Under the pieces are notes generated by a model. That model was not told the origin of the DNA and did not search any database. It saw nothing but the letters and a program-made list of their open reading frames with translations. The translations under genes and the position numbers were made by a program. This document shows, piece by piece, positions 25,194 through 35,264 of a DNA stretch of 64,000 nucleotides. Position 1 is the stretch's first letter, and every line of letters begins with the position of its first letter. The stretch comes from JAHBNG01 sp039028975 (GTDB lineage Bacteria > Chloroflexota > Anaerolineae > Caldilineales > Caldilineaceae). The stretch spans positions 1 to 64,000 of the forward strand of contig JBCCHB010000025.1 of the NCBI GenBank assembly GCA_039028975.1, given 5' to 3'.

Positions 25194-26654
25194 ATGACAG
25201 ATTATCCATACCTAGCATCCAATAATAACCGTCCATCTATCCAAATGGAGCGTCGTGTCGGGGCAAGTGAGTGGCGAAAATACACTCTTGCTATTCTTTG
25301 TGGTAGTGCTATTGGCGCATTAACCTTATTCTCTCCTTGGCTTGCCATTATGGCTATTTTGGGCGTGGCAGGGCTTATTCTTTTCTTGACGCGACCTATT
25401 ACACTCTGTTACATGCTTATTGGGACCATTGTCATCTCTTCAGGAATGGAAAGAGGTGCCATTGTGCCATTGTTGAAACCGAATGAGTTAGCCCTTCTAC
25501 TTGCGGCTGGAATCACAATATTGATTGCATTGGCAAAACGTTCTGTACGGATCAGTGGATCCAGTTATAGTTGGTATAGTTTTCTGACTCTTGGAGTGGG
25601 TACTGTTCTAATACCACTAATCTCATACATTATTCGTGGTGTAGATTTAAGTAGCCGCGATCTGCTCATTTTGGCTGCTCCCTTGCAATACTTTTTGCTC
25701 TTCTGGGTCTTTGCAACGCTGCCTCGTACAAAAAATCAACGGTATGGACTCTTGTTTTTGATGGTCATGGCTGGTGGTCTTGTTGCCTTCATTGGGCTAT
25801 TACAAGCAGCCAATGTAGGACTTGTTGTCAATCTGTTAGATAATTATTATCCCTCTTCTCATGGAGATGTTGCCTCCGAAGCTGGGCGCGTTACATCGTT
25901 GCTGGGAGCATGGAATGCAACTGGTATCTTCCTAATGGCCGTGACATTGCTTGGCTGGGCCATTTTACCAGAATCAAACTCATCTCAGACTCGATTTGTG
26001 CTGATTGGTACGCTTTGTCTAATTCTATTGGGGCTGATTGCAACAGGTTCTTTTGCTGGAATTGGTGTGCTCATTCTAGGGTTGGCATTGATGTCACTCT
26101 TACAAGGCAAAGGTGTAAAGCTGCTCACTGGTATTCTGTTTGGCGTCGTTGTTGGCATATTGATTTTGGTGATTCTTCAACCTATTCTCGGGCCATTAAT
26201 CGAACAGCGTCTAGCTTATCAGTTTGGCGGTACACAAGGGCAGAGTGGCTGGATTCCTCAGACACTCTCTTTTCGGTTCCAGGTATGGGAAGAACTTTTT
26301 TTGCCAGCTATATGGGAAGAGCCAATTTGGGGAATCCATCCAACCATTCCTGATGACTTCGGATGGCACGCAATGGAAAGCCAATACATCTTTTTGCTCT
26401 TTACAGGTGGATTGGTTGGCTTAGTTGGATGGTTACTTTGGCTGGTTGGTTCATTTATATGGCTTTCGCAGAACCGAGCTACTCAGTCGGGCTTTGCAAA
26501 TACCATCATCGTTTACACCCTGGTTTTACTGAGTGTGATGACGGTTGCAGGGTTCACAAATGAGGTCTTTACTTTTCTTGGGACGATTGATTACTTATGG
26601 ATCTTATTAGCCTTAACAGCGAATAGCAGTAATTCTTTAGAAGTAGTACCATGA
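25194..26654 (+). CDS. O-antigen ligase/polymerase (Wzy/WaaL-type) membrane protein
   Basis: A 486-residue integral membrane protein with about twelve hydrophobic segments. A large extracytoplasmic loop near residues 345-400 (LIEQRLAYQFGGTQGQSGWIPQTLSFRFQVWEELFLPAIWEEPIWGIHP) contains the R-x10+-W-x-x-G-x-GP-like arrangement of the Wzy_C family. In this operon it is the likely polymerase joining repeat units. Its last four bases overlap the next glycosyltransferase start (ATGA). A ligase role cannot be excluded by sequence, but Wzy fits the neighbouring Wzx and Wzz genes. Confidence 0.85.
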   Translation: MTDYPYLASNNNRPSIQMERRVGASEWRKYTLAILCGSAIGALTLFSPWLAIMAILGVAGLILFLTRPITLCYMLIGTIVISSGMERGAIVPLLKPNELALLLAAGITILIALAKRSVRISGSSYSWYSFLTLGVGTVLIPLISYIIRGVDLSSRDLLILAAPLQYFLLFWVFATLPRTKNQRYGLLFLMVMAGGLVAFIGLLQAANVGLVVNLLDNYYPSSHGDVASEAGRVTSLLGAWNATGIFLMAVTLLGWAILPESNSSQTRFVLIGTLCLILLGLIATGSFAGIGVLILGLALMSLLQGKGVKLLTGILFGVVVGILILVILQPILGPLIEQRLAYQFGGTQGQSGWIPQTLSFRFQVWEELFLPAIWEEPIWGIHPTIPDDFGWHAMESQYIFLLFTGGLVGLVGWLLWLVGSFIWLSQNRATQSGFANTIIVYTLVLLSVMTVAGFTNEVFTFLGTIDYLWILLALTANSSNSLEVVP

Positions 26655-27739
26655 TTGACGTACACTCTGCTGAAAGAGTAGACAAGAACGATGAACGGAT
26701 GAGATCCTCTCAATTAGATGGACTCGATATTGCTGCCATCTGTTGGCTAACTCATGAAGTTCGTACGGCGTCTTATGCTAGATATTTGGGCGCGACATTG
26801 TATAATATACATTATCTGTCAAATCGTCATCCCATTTATGCACCTTTCAAATATATTCCCCAGTGTTTGAAAACGTGGTTTGTATTGGTAGCACAGAAAC
26901 CGGATCTGGTTTATGTCATGAATCCCCCAGTATTTGCTGCTTTGAGCGTATATATCTACTCTCTTTTGAGTAGTGTTCCGTTTATTATGGATACGCATAC
27001 ACCGTCCCTTTATGGTCGACGTTGGGGTTGGACACTTCCATTGCAGCGATTTCTTGCTAAAAAGGCGTTCGTTAACATCATAGATCAAGAGCGATTTGGA
27101 CGTCTCTTTGATGAATGGGGAGCTCCAAGCGTTATTTTGGAACGTCCCCCGTTAGATATAGGTAGCAGGTTGGGGGCGACGTACTCTGATGCCTCGAATC
27201 AAAAAAACGCTACATTCGCATCCCATTTTCATATCGCTGTTGTAAGTACGTTTTCCAGTGATGAACCGCTAGATGTGGTCATTCAGGGGGCTGCTCGGTT
27301 GCCAGATGTTACCTTTTCGATTCTAGGAGATACGGATAAGGCTCCCAAGAAGCTGATTCAGAATTCGCCTAGTAACGTCCATTACCCTGGTTATCTAATG
27401 GGTTCAGCTTATTGGGAACATCTTCAGTCTGCCGATGCAATCATGGTCTTGACCACATTCTCCCATTCGCTACTTGGTGGTGCGCAGGAGGGACTGGCGC
27501 TGGGGAAACCACTTATACTCTCAGGACAGCCGGCATTGACTAATTACTTTACCCAAGGTGCTCTCTTCATTGAGCATGATGGAGAGTCAATTGTAGATGC
27601 TGTTATAAAGTGCCGGGAAAACTACACCCGACTTTGCGCAGAGAGTTCTGCGTTGTCTGTGATTAAACGACAGACCTGGCACGATACCTTTCGGACATTG
27701 GAGCTGACTCTGCTAGACGCCGTTAAACCTCGAAAATAA
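26651..27739 (+). CDS. Glycosyltransferase (GT-B fold, GT4-like)
   Basis: A 362-residue protein with the two-domain GT-B layout. The N-terminal part has TASYARYLGATLYNIHYLSN, PDLVYVMNPPVFAALSVYIYSLL and PFIMDTHTPSLYGRRWGWTLP. The C-terminal part has HIAVVSTFSSDEPLDVVIQGAARLPDVTFSILGDT, NVHYPGYL and GGAQEGLALGKPLILS, where the Glu of AQEGLALG corresponds to the nucleotide-sugar-binding Glu. It overlaps the polymerase gene by four bases and precedes the flippase gene by three, so it belongs to the same assembly operon. Confidence 0.82.
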   Translation: MIDVHSAERVDKNDERMRSSQLDGLDIAAICWLTHEVRTASYARYLGATLYNIHYLSNRHPIYAPFKYIPQCLKTWFVLVAQKPDLVYVMNPPVFAALSVYIYSLLSSVPFIMDTHTPSLYGRRWGWTLPLQRFLAKKAFVNIIDQERFGRLFDEWGAPSVILERPPLDIGSRLGATYSDASNQKNATFASHFHIAVVSTFSSDEPLDVVIQGAARLPDVTFSILGDTDKAPKKLIQNSPSNVHYPGYLMGSAYWEHLQSADAIMVLTTFSHSLLGGAQEGLALGKPLILSGQPALTNYFTQGALFIEHDGESIVDAVIKCRENYTRLCAESSALSVIKRQTWHDTFRTLELTLLDAVKPRK

Positions 27740-27742
27740 ACC

Positions 27743-29023
27743 ATGAAAGCGAATGGGTTGAAGGTGGTTGGCTTTGCTCTTATGCAGTTGCTTACTCAAA
27801 AGGTGGCAGGAATCGATTGGCGCTTCTTTCAAGGAGCCTTTCTTGTTTCCGGTGGTATGCTGCTTGCTCGGCTTTTTGGGTTAGGATTTTCCTTGATTCT
27901 TGCTCGTACATTAGCCCCGGACGATTTTGGTACTGTCCAGTATACCCTGGCTGCGGCAAATATTCTAGCGATTGGGGTCCAACCTTTTGGTCAACATGTC
28001 ATGGCCCGCTTTATTAGCCATAATGTGGCTAATCCGGAACGCTTGACAGGAATTTTTCACCATGGGTGGTTAATATTTCTGCTCCTTTTGGGCATTTCGT
28101 TATTGTTGTCTCTGTTAACCGCTTGGTTTTCTGACAAGTTGGGGATGGAAGTTCTTGTCGTTGTTGGCGGCATTGCTCTCTTTTATGGGTACTGGGGGGT
28201 TTGCCGTGGCTATTTGGCCTCAGGCTTGCTTACAGCGGTTTACCTGGGCAGCAATGTGGTACAGTTTCTAGCCGTTTTGTTGGTTGTGGGCTGGTTTGAG
28301 ATAAATACCCCTGCCGTAGCGCTTCTGATTTACGGGCTATCATATGTGCCTATTCTGCTGTGGATACAGGGGCAATATGGACTAACACTATTTCCGGGAA
28401 GGATAGGGTGGAATCTCCAGGGTTCCATTATCCATCAGCTAATGCGTTTTGCCCTGCCGATTACACTTTCTCATGGGGCATTTATGCTCTTCATGTCGGT
28501 CGATCTGATCTATTTGAATCAATGGGTAGCACCTAACTATGTAGGGCAATATGCGTTTGCCAAAACGCTAGCTACTGCATTCTCATTTATCCCGATGGGC
28601 ATCTCAACTTTGTTAATGCCTAGAGTTGCTATGACGAAGCACGGAAACAACCGTCAAATCGTGCTTGGTTCAATTGGGATATCATTGCTGGTTAACTTGT
28701 TCTTTCTTTTTATCTTCTGGTTCTTAGTCAGCTGGTTTGTGCTAACGCTATTCGGAGACAGCTACTTGGCCCCAACCTATGTATATCTACTATTGGCTGT
28801 AGCATCGATCTTTATGGGCATTCAGAGTGTGATAACTGCCGCATATGTCGGATTGAATCGCCCTGAGATTGAGACCTTGGGCCGCGTAGTTGCTGCTGTA
28901 GCAGCGTTGCTCTGTTGTTGGCTGTTAATCCCAGTGTATGGATTAACAGGGGCGGCTATGAGTTTGGTATTTGGCGTATTGCTTTCCCTCGGCATATACG
29001 GATTTTATTTTGTAAACGATTAA
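27743..29023 (+). CDS. Wzx-type lipid-linked oligosaccharide flippase (MOP superfamily)
   Basis: A 426-residue membrane protein with 12 or more hydrophobic segments and the MOP family signature near the start (FLVSGGMLLARLFGLGFSLILARTLAPDDFGTVQYTLAAANILA). It carries RFALPITLSHGAFMLFMSVDLIYLNQWVAPNYVGQYAFAKTLA in the middle, typical of polysaccharide flippases. It would move undecaprenyl-linked repeat units across the membrane for the Wzy-type polymerase encoded two genes upstream. Confidence 0.9.
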   Translation: MKANGLKVVGFALMQLLTQKVAGIDWRFFQGAFLVSGGMLLARLFGLGFSLILARTLAPDDFGTVQYTLAAANILAIGVQPFGQHVMARFISHNVANPERLTGIFHHGWLIFLLLLGISLLLSLLTAWFSDKLGMEVLVVVGGIALFYGYWGVCRGYLASGLLTAVYLGSNVVQFLAVLLVVGWFEINTPAVALLIYGLSYVPILLWIQGQYGLTLFPGRIGWNLQGSIIHQLMRFALPITLSHGAFMLFMSVDLIYLNQWVAPNYVGQYAFAKTLATAFSFIPMGISTLLMPRVAMTKHGNNRQIVLGSIGISLLVNLFFLFIFWFLVSWFVLTLFGDSYLAPTYVYLLLAVASIFMGIQSVITAAYVGLNRPEIETLGRVVAAVAALLCCWLLIPVYGLTGAAMSLVFGVLLSLGIYGFYFVND

Positions 29024-29150
29024 ATTACTGGAGAATTGTGTTGAGAAATGGTGAACGAATAAGTCAGACGAGGAGACAAAAATTTCCTCATGAGGCTGGC
29101 TCCTTTATGTCAATGACTTATTGAACCACCCTTTCCGAAGCTGGAGTAGT

Positions 29151-30611
29151 ATGATGAGAAAACTGTTATTTGGAGGGGCCTTCGTATTTTGTGTATTGTG
29201 TCTAACTGCCCTATATCAATCTGGATATATCGTTCGGCTCCCAGGTGAAACAACCTTGCTTTCTTATGTAAACGAATCAGATAGGAGTGAGGTTTCTAGC
29301 CTTAGTGCGCTCAATACAGCATTGGTTGATCAGGTTGCAGCTTCTTTTCTAGCAAATCAGAATGGAAACAATGTGCCCCTGAATACTCAAAGTGACTTTT
29401 TGAATACTGAAGTTGCTGCATCATTTGACCTATCTGCTGTAGGGGGTGTTGCCAATGGTCGAATTGTACCACAGATGGAGGCGCTACTCAGCGCTTCTTT
29501 GGCTGGTACGATAGCAAATATCTACATTAGCGAAGGTGATTCGGTAAAGCCAGGGCAGATTCTGATGGTTTTGAATGATTCCCATCAGATGGCCGCCTTT
29601 GCTAAAGCTCAAGCTGACTACAAACGGGCTGTGGCCGAATTTGCCAAAGTCAAAGCCCCTGTTCGTTCTGAAGAAATTGCCGCGGCTGAAGCGGCTTTGG
29701 ATGCATCCAAAGCGGAATTGCAGAGACTAACGGAAGGTATCCTCCCAGGACAACTTGCCATTGCCGAGGCGTCTTTGAATATGGCGCTTGCATCTAAGGA
29801 ACAGCTTGTCTCTGGCCCCAAGCCGGCCGAAATTCAAGCCGCACGAGCCGAAGTAGAAGGTACAGAGTTATTTTTGAAAGAGGCTCAACGCGCCTATGAT
29901 CAGGTGGCATGGCGGAATGATGTGGGTCTTTTGCCTGAAGCAACTAATTTGCAGCGAGCCACAGTTCAATATAATTCTGCTCTTGCTGCTTATCAGGCAT
30001 CGCTGGCTGGTGCTACGGATGCGGAGATCTCAGAAGCCGATGCCGCTGTTGAGCGATATCGGGCCGAACTTAATATGATCCAATCTTCTATGCCATCTGA
30101 TCTAGAAGCGATCTTAGCAGAGGTTCGTTTTTATGAGTCCAAACTAGAACTTCTGCGGGTTGAGCCTTTACAAGTCGATTTAGATGTCGCACAAGCCAAG
30201 ATTGATGCAGAAAAGGCCAAATGTGATATTGCAGAAGCTGAGCTAGCCAAAACAGTCATACGAGCACCCTTCGCTGGGACAATCGCCATGATTGATCTGA
30301 ATATTGGTGAACGCGTTCAAGTGGGGCAGCCATTGATTCGTGTGGCAGATTTGACTTCATGGCAAATTGAGACTGCTGATTTGACGGAGTTTGATGTGGC
30401 CAATATTGAAGTAGGACGTATAGTAGAAGTGCGTTTTGATGCCATCCCAAATTTAACATTGAATGGAAAAGTCAAAAATGTTAGGTTATACGGAGAGGAT
30501 CAAGATGCTGACACGTACTTCAAGGCTATTATCCTTCCAGAGAAGATGGATGAACGAATGCGTTGGAATATGACCGCATATGTTACCTTCACTCCTGGTG
30601 TTGATCCATAA
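29151..30611 (+). CDS. HlyD-family membrane-fusion/periplasmic adaptor-like protein
   Basis: A 486-residue protein with one N-terminal membrane helix (KLLFGGAFVFCVLCLTALY), a split lipoyl-like domain (LAGTIANIYISEGDSVKPGQILMVL near the front and IRAPFAGTIAMIDLNIGERVQVGQPLIRVADL late), and between them a long alanine-rich coiled coil (AAAEAALDASKAELQRL and similar). ATG 29151 is used because GGAG precedes it by five bases; the upstream frame extends 30 bases. No ABC exporter or outer-membrane partner is adjacent, so it may serve polysaccharide export rather than protein secretion. Confidence 0.85.
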   Translation: MMRKLLFGGAFVFCVLCLTALYQSGYIVRLPGETTLLSYVNESDRSEVSSLSALNTALVDQVAASFLANQNGNNVPLNTQSDFLNTEVAASFDLSAVGGVANGRIVPQMEALLSASLAGTIANIYISEGDSVKPGQILMVLNDSHQMAAFAKAQADYKRAVAEFAKVKAPVRSEEIAAAEAALDASKAELQRLTEGILPGQLAIAEASLNMALASKEQLVSGPKPAEIQAARAEVEGTELFLKEAQRAYDQVAWRNDVGLLPEATNLQRATVQYNSALAAYQASLAGATDAEISEADAAVERYRAELNMIQSSMPSDLEAILAEVRFYESKLELLRVEPLQVDLDVAQAKIDAEKAKCDIAEAELAKTVIRAPFAGTIAMIDLNIGERVQVGQPLIRVADLTSWQIETADLTEFDVANIEVGRIVEVRFDAIPNLTLNGKVKNVRLYGEDQDADTYFKAIILPEKMDERMRWNMTAYVTFTPGVDP

Positions 30612-31672
30612 TGAGGCGGGTAACAGTTGATCCTTTGACAGATAGCTTATGGAAAACGCTTATTGATAAACAACCTAGTAGCGTTTTTCACACGCCCTCT
30701 TGGATGCGTGTATTAGCCGACACATACAACTTTGAGATACGTGCTCATCTTTTAACAGAGCCATCATCTTCAGGTAATGTTGAGGGTGCTCCGGTTGCAG
30801 GGCTTCCGTTTTGTCAAGTTGCTGATATTCGAGGCCGCCGGATCGTATCACTTCCGTTTTGCGATTTCTACGATCCGATAGTGGATAATCCAAAGCAGTG
30901 GTTTGAACTTGTTGAGCCATTGGTTGGTGAGGGTATCCCTTATAAGATTCGTCCTCTTCATAGTAGTATTCCTCTAACAGATACTCGCTTTCAGATGGTG
31001 AACAAAGCACGATGGCATGGTCTGAAGCTTGCACCATCCCTAGACGATTTATGGCACAGCCTTCATGGATCTGTACGTACTGCAGTTCGAAAAGCTCAAA
31101 AGAACGGTGTAATCATACGGGTAGCCCAGAATGAATCTGACCTAAAGGCATTCTATCAAATGCATCTTCTTGTCCGGAAGCAGAAATATAGGATGGTGGC
31201 TCAGCCCTATCAATTCTTCTATCTTATATGGAAGGAGTTTATCCAAAGCAACAACGGCTATTTACTACTGGCAGTCTATCAGAATCAAATTATTGCAGCG
31301 ACGATATTTCTGCGATGGCAGAAGACAATCTACTATAAGTTTAATGCCTCTATACCTACTGAATTGCATGTAAACCCCAATGAATTATTGCTATGGTCTG
31401 GCATGAAATACGGAAAAGAATCTGGATGTGAACAATTGGACTTTGGGTTAAGCGACTGGGATCAGGAAGGATTAATCTTCTATAAACGTAAGTTTGCTCA
31501 AAAAGAGAAACCTATACATTTCTTGCAATTTATGCCAGATGGATACTCTTCTCATGAGCTAGACAAAGTTAATCAACTGCTCCCTCAATTAACCGATTTA
31601 TTGACAGACAAGTCTGTGCCAGATGAGATTACGCAGCGTGCAGGCGAGCTGCTTTACAGAAATTTTTGTTGA
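30611..31672 (+). CDS. FemAB-like GNAT acyltransferase
   Basis: A 353-residue protein with the double-GNAT architecture of FemX/FemAB and BioF2-like acetyltransferases. It shows KTLIDKQPSSVFHTPSWMRVLADTY at the N-terminus, SVRTAVRKAQKNGVIIRVA in the middle, and YKFNASIPTELHVNPNELLLWSGMKYGKESGCEQLDFGLSDWDQEGLIFYKRKFA at the C-terminus, as in XrtA/PEP-CTERM-associated FemAB proteins. Its ATG overlaps the HlyD stop by one base (TAATG). In exopolysaccharide loci such proteins probably modify the polymer or its linkage with acyl or aminoacyl groups; the substrate here is unknown. Confidence 0.85.
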   Translation: MRRVTVDPLTDSLWKTLIDKQPSSVFHTPSWMRVLADTYNFEIRAHLLTEPSSSGNVEGAPVAGLPFCQVADIRGRRIVSLPFCDFYDPIVDNPKQWFELVEPLVGEGIPYKIRPLHSSIPLTDTRFQMVNKARWHGLKLAPSLDDLWHSLHGSVRTAVRKAQKNGVIIRVAQNESDLKAFYQMHLLVRKQKYRMVAQPYQFFYLIWKEFIQSNNGYLLLAVYQNQIIAATIFLRWQKTIYYKFNASIPTELHVNPNELLLWSGMKYGKESGCEQLDFGLSDWDQEGLIFYKRKFAQKEKPIHFLQFMPDGYSSHELDKVNQLLPQLTDLLTDKSVPDEITQRAGELLYRNFC

Positions 31673-31921
31673 AATAGTTTCTTTTCAGTGGTTCATGAAA
31701 GTGGGCTGAAGCCCTGTTGTCCTATAGGTTTGTTTTAACGCATATTCATAAGTAACTATAGGTTAATGATACTCGGTAGTGCTTGTTAACTACCGGTGTG
31801 AAATTCAGAATAAGGTAGATGGCTTATTAATCTTTGACTGCAAGCATATTGTAACAGTCACGAAGGCTATATTTGACTATAATCGTTTTGTAACGTGAAT
31901 CTTCAAGAGTCTATCTTGACC
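31673..31921. other. Intergenic region with a small inverted repeat
   Basis: Left part of a 605-base gap between the FemAB-like and FHA genes. CGGTAGT pairs with ACTACCG at 31774-31795, but no T tract follows. No gene is recognised on either strand. Confidence 0.5.
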
Positions 31922-32000
31922 TATACTGCGGTCGTTTTGAATACCGTAGCGTTCCGAAGCCCTACTTTTGCGAGCAAACTACGGTCGTCAGGCGGAGCTG
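31922..32000 (-). repeat. Family 1 hairpin element, degraded copy d
   Basis: In reverse orientation it begins TATACTGCGGTCGTTTTGAA and ends GGCGGAGCTG. The inner arms TACCGTAG and CTACGGT still pair, but the loop and right end have decayed. The remaining 277 bases to the FHA gene hold no recognisable gene. Confidence 0.7.
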
Positions 32001-32277
32001 CACATAAAAAGAGCACGCCCAAAGGTTGAATCACATAATATAGATTCCTGAATATACACAACTCGGGAATTTTATTGTAATTTACCCTATCCCACCATAT
32101 CTTGAGTATGCGCAAATACTTCCTCGGGTTAGTAAGACAGATGTTGTACGAGTTACAGCGTGCGACTAGCAATCAATTGAGGTTGTATCTGATTTTTGAT
32201 ATGGCGCTATCTTATAAGATCCGGCACCCTCATCCGCTGAATGCCGACTAGCTACCCCTTTTAATGGACTAAAATTA

Positions 32278-34428
32278 ATGATCGGGAAATTGTCAAAAAA
32301 AAGTACACTTATAAACTGGCGTATTCGTAACCTTACATTATGTTTGTTTACTTTTCTATTGATCGCAGGGGCAATGGCTTCTCCATTGTTTGCACAGGTC
32401 ACTGGCGAACCAGCTTTGCAAATAAAGGAGATCAATATAGAGCAGTTGCCTCTAGTTGGCATTATGATTGGTGGAGAGAATCTATCTGGTAGCCTTGATG
32501 AACTTGATTTGAGCATTCGAGAAGATGGGATTGCCCATCCTATTGTTTCAGGCAATCCGGTCAATGTCGGTTTACAAATTGCTTTTGTCATCGATCCAGC
32601 TACTGATTTATCTCAAATCGGAAATAGTGGCGACCCATTTAGATTAGACATCGCTTATGGGGCGTCCTCCTTAATCGAATCTGGTATTTTGGAAGCTCGC
32701 ACTGATTGGCTGGCTGCCTTTGCCCTACCTGAAACCTCAGATGCTTTTAGACGGATAACCTCCTGGCAGCGTGATCATCAGGGTGTTGTCAATACCCTCT
32801 TTCAGCTAGAGTCCACGAACTTTTCAACAGACATTTCTCTTGCGGATTCACTATCGGAAACAATAAACGATTTGCTAAGCATGGGAGCAACGAGTGACTT
32901 GGAGCGTTCTCTAATCATTTTTTCTGATGGAACAGGTTCTTTAAGCTCCTCGGACAAAGATTCCGTCATTCGTGACGCACAAGTAGCAAAGGTATCCATT
33001 AATGTCGTCATGCTTGGCGACGGTAGCACGACTTCTCAACAATCCCTAAAACAAGTTGCTGAAGCAACAAATGGCCAATACCTTATTTATGAAAATAAGG
33101 AAAGCTTGACATCAGTTTGGGATAGACTCGACACTTCCACATCTCTTTATGAATTCACTTATCGTATGGCAAGAGCACAACCAAGCCAGGTTGCTGTCTT
33201 TGCCGAGCTTGCCAATGATAAAGTTGTTCTAGCCACCGAAGACTTTCCAGTAGTCAATCTCTCTCCAGTTCAAATAGCTATTGAACAGCCAGATAGTGAT
33301 GAAGTGGTTACCCGTGCAGAAAAGAATGCCGATAGCGATTTATCTGAGTGGGAACCAAAAACATTGCCTATCCAGATTGCATTTGAGTGGCCTGACGGTG
33401 TTGAACGAAGTATCCAAAGCGTTCAATACGAGATAGGTGATATGACAGCAACTCAAGATGAGCCGCCCTTCAACGTTTATGAAATACCCATTGCTGATCT
33501 GGATGAAGGAAACTATACATTAAGTATATCTGCTATTGATGAGTATGGAATTACATCTGACTTGACTCAGCAGCCCTTTCAAGTAAAATTAGGGCAGTCA
33601 GAAGTGGAACTTGCCAATAGTAATATAGCAGTAGGTGCAGGCGCAATTGAAGCAGAAGTTATCAATGACGTTACTGAAGACCCTCAATCTGTAGACGTTC
33701 AGCAAAGAGAGAATGAGCAAGGTATGAATATATTAGGCATACAATTACCTGAGACAGTTGAGATATTTGGGGTTACATTTCTGGTCAATGGAATTACTTT
33801 ATTGATTGCATTGTTTCCCATTATATTTTTGTTAGCTTTACTTTTGTACTGGCTAACTCAAAGGAATGAGAAGGTAGCCGAACCCGATTATGGATATTAT
33901 GAGTACGATAACAATGGGTACTTCTATCGGTTCGAACCTGCCATGGACGACATGCAGCTTACCCAACCACAAGTTAGTGCACTAGATACGGATGATGAAC
34001 TGACAATGCCAGTTCAGCTACCTTCCTTTTATACAAATGCGGATGCTTACTTAGTTTATGTAAGTGGTGGCGATCACCTGCCGAAAAAGGTGCCTATAGA
34101 GGCAAATGAGCCAGTACGAATTGGGCGTAAAAAGAGTTTCTGTGATCAGATTTTGGACGACCAAAGAGTATCTAGGTTGCATGCTGTCATTACGTGTGAA
34201 GCCGGTAGTTTCTATATTAAAGATGAAGGAAGCTCTGGTGGTACGTTTGTGAATCGACGTAAACTAACAGCAACAGATAAACAACTATTGAAGCATAGCG
34301 ATATTGTCAATTTTAATGAGGTAGAGTATCGTTTCGAAGTGTCATCATCCAACAATAGCCCAAACATTACAGAGCCGCTAACTGCAAATCGACCGGAGCC
34401 GCTTTTACCTAAGATCGACTTTGAATAA
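32278..34428 (+). CDS. Membrane protein with extracytoplasmic VWA-like domain and cytoplasmic FHA domain
   Basis: A 716-residue protein. Residues 1-40 are a signal sequence. Residues about 45-300 resemble a von Willebrand A domain (LQIAFVIDPATDLSQIG, then RSLIIFSDGTGS), but the metal-site DxSxS is degenerate (DPATD). An Ig-like region follows, then a membrane helix at about 504-527 and a C-terminal FHA domain (595-690) with the phosphothreonine-binding residues RIGR, SRLH (632-635) and GGTFVN. It links an outside domain with phospho-signalling inside. It lies next to a PP2C phosphatase and upstream of a Ser/Thr kinase. Confidence 0.88.
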   Translation: MIGKLSKKSTLINWRIRNLTLCLFTFLLIAGAMASPLFAQVTGEPALQIKEINIEQLPLVGIMIGGENLSGSLDELDLSIREDGIAHPIVSGNPVNVGLQIAFVIDPATDLSQIGNSGDPFRLDIAYGASSLIESGILEARTDWLAAFALPETSDAFRRITSWQRDHQGVVNTLFQLESTNFSTDISLADSLSETINDLLSMGATSDLERSLIIFSDGTGSLSSSDKDSVIRDAQVAKVSINVVMLGDGSTTSQQSLKQVAEATNGQYLIYENKESLTSVWDRLDTSTSLYEFTYRMARAQPSQVAVFAELANDKVVLATEDFPVVNLSPVQIAIEQPDSDEVVTRAEKNADSDLSEWEPKTLPIQIAFEWPDGVERSIQSVQYEIGDMTATQDEPPFNVYEIPIADLDEGNYTLSISAIDEYGITSDLTQQPFQVKLGQSEVELANSNIAVGAGAIEAEVINDVTEDPQSVDVQQRENEQGMNILGIQLPETVEIFGVTFLVNGITLLIALFPIIFLLALLLYWLTQRNEKVAEPDYGYYEYDNNGYFYRFEPAMDDMQLTQPQVSALDTDDELTMPVQLPSFYTNADAYLVYVSGGDHLPKKVPIEANEPVRIGRKKSFCDQILDDQRVSRLHAVITCEAGSFYIKDEGSSGGTFVNRRKLTATDKQLLKHSDIVNFNEVEYRFEVSSSNNSPNITEPLTANRPEPLLPKIDFE

Positions 34429-34436
34429 ATAGTCAT

Positions 34437-35264
34437 ATGTTTGGCAATAGAAGGCATTCTAATATTCCTATTATTGGCTATAGAAGTGATGATGGTGTAC
34501 GTGGGAAAAGAAATGATGATCGCTACGACCACTTTGTTATACAGAATCGTAACGCAGAGCCTTTCCATGTTTTAATTGTTGCTGATGGTGTAACGAGTGC
34601 TGAAGGTAGTGCGCAAGCAAGTGAAATTGCAGTCCAGGAAGTACGTCGATATTTAAGTGAACATATAGATTCATCTTCACCAACTCGCTGTTTAACCAAC
34701 GCGATTACTCATGCCCACAATAAGATCTTACGAATTGCCCAAATCTATCCCGAATGGCGTACAATGTGTACGACCATTGTGGTAGCTGTCGTGCATCAGA
34801 ACTATCTTTATGTTGCACATATGGGGGATAGTAGAGCTTACCTGATTCGTCAAAATTCGATTAACCTCCTGACTAGAGATCATACTTGGATCCAAGATGC
34901 TATTGATGAAGGGGTAATTACCAAAAAAGCCGCTAAAACACATCCTAAACGGCATATTGTCAAACGTTTTTTAGGAATCCAGGAAAAGATTAACGTTGAC
35001 TGTACGATAGTTGCCCCGTCGCAAAATGGCGCGAGCAGTAGCAAGTTCAATACAATCGATCGAATTCCTCTTAGACCCAGCGATACAATTTTGCTCTGTA
35101 CGGATGGTTTAACTGAAAAGGTTGAAGAGCAGGAGATACACAAACTCATCTTTCGCTCAGGTAAAAGGGCTCAAAAAGCAGTAGATAGCCTAATCAGGCT
35201 GGCCCTTAAGCGTAAAGAAGCAGATAACATAACAGCTCTATTGCTCATCATGCCAGATCGCTGA
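34437..35264 (+). CDS. PP2C-family serine/threonine protein phosphatase
   Basis: A 275-residue PPM phosphatase. Metal-binding motifs are in order: a start-region RNDDRYDHF, VADGVT (Asp50-Gly51), HMGDSRAYLI (Asp131), RDHTW, LCTDGLTEKV (Asp222) and ADNITALLL (Asp263). The usual ADGMGG is replaced by ADGVTS. It begins 8 bases after the FHA gene, so the pair is surely cotranscribed, and it would counteract the kinase encoded 573 bases downstream. No membrane segment is present, so it acts in the cytoplasm. Confidence 0.92.
   Translation: MFGNRRHSNIPIIGYRSDDGVRGKRNDDRYDHFVIQNRNAEPFHVLIVADGVTSAEGSAQASEIAVQEVRRYLSEHIDSSSPTRCLTNAITHAHNKILRIAQIYPEWRTMCTTIVVAVVHQNYLYVAHMGDSRAYLIRQNSINLLTRDHTWIQDAIDEGVITKKAAKTHPKRHIVKRFLGIQEKINVDCTIVAPSQNGASSSKFNTIDRIPLRPSDTILLCTDGLTEKVEEQEIHKLIFRSGKRAQKAVDSLIRLALKRKEADNITALLLIMPDR

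Noticed and set aside
31921..32172. Minus-strand frame in the gap before the FHA gene
   Set aside because: It reads through the degraded hairpin element and shows no family resemblance.
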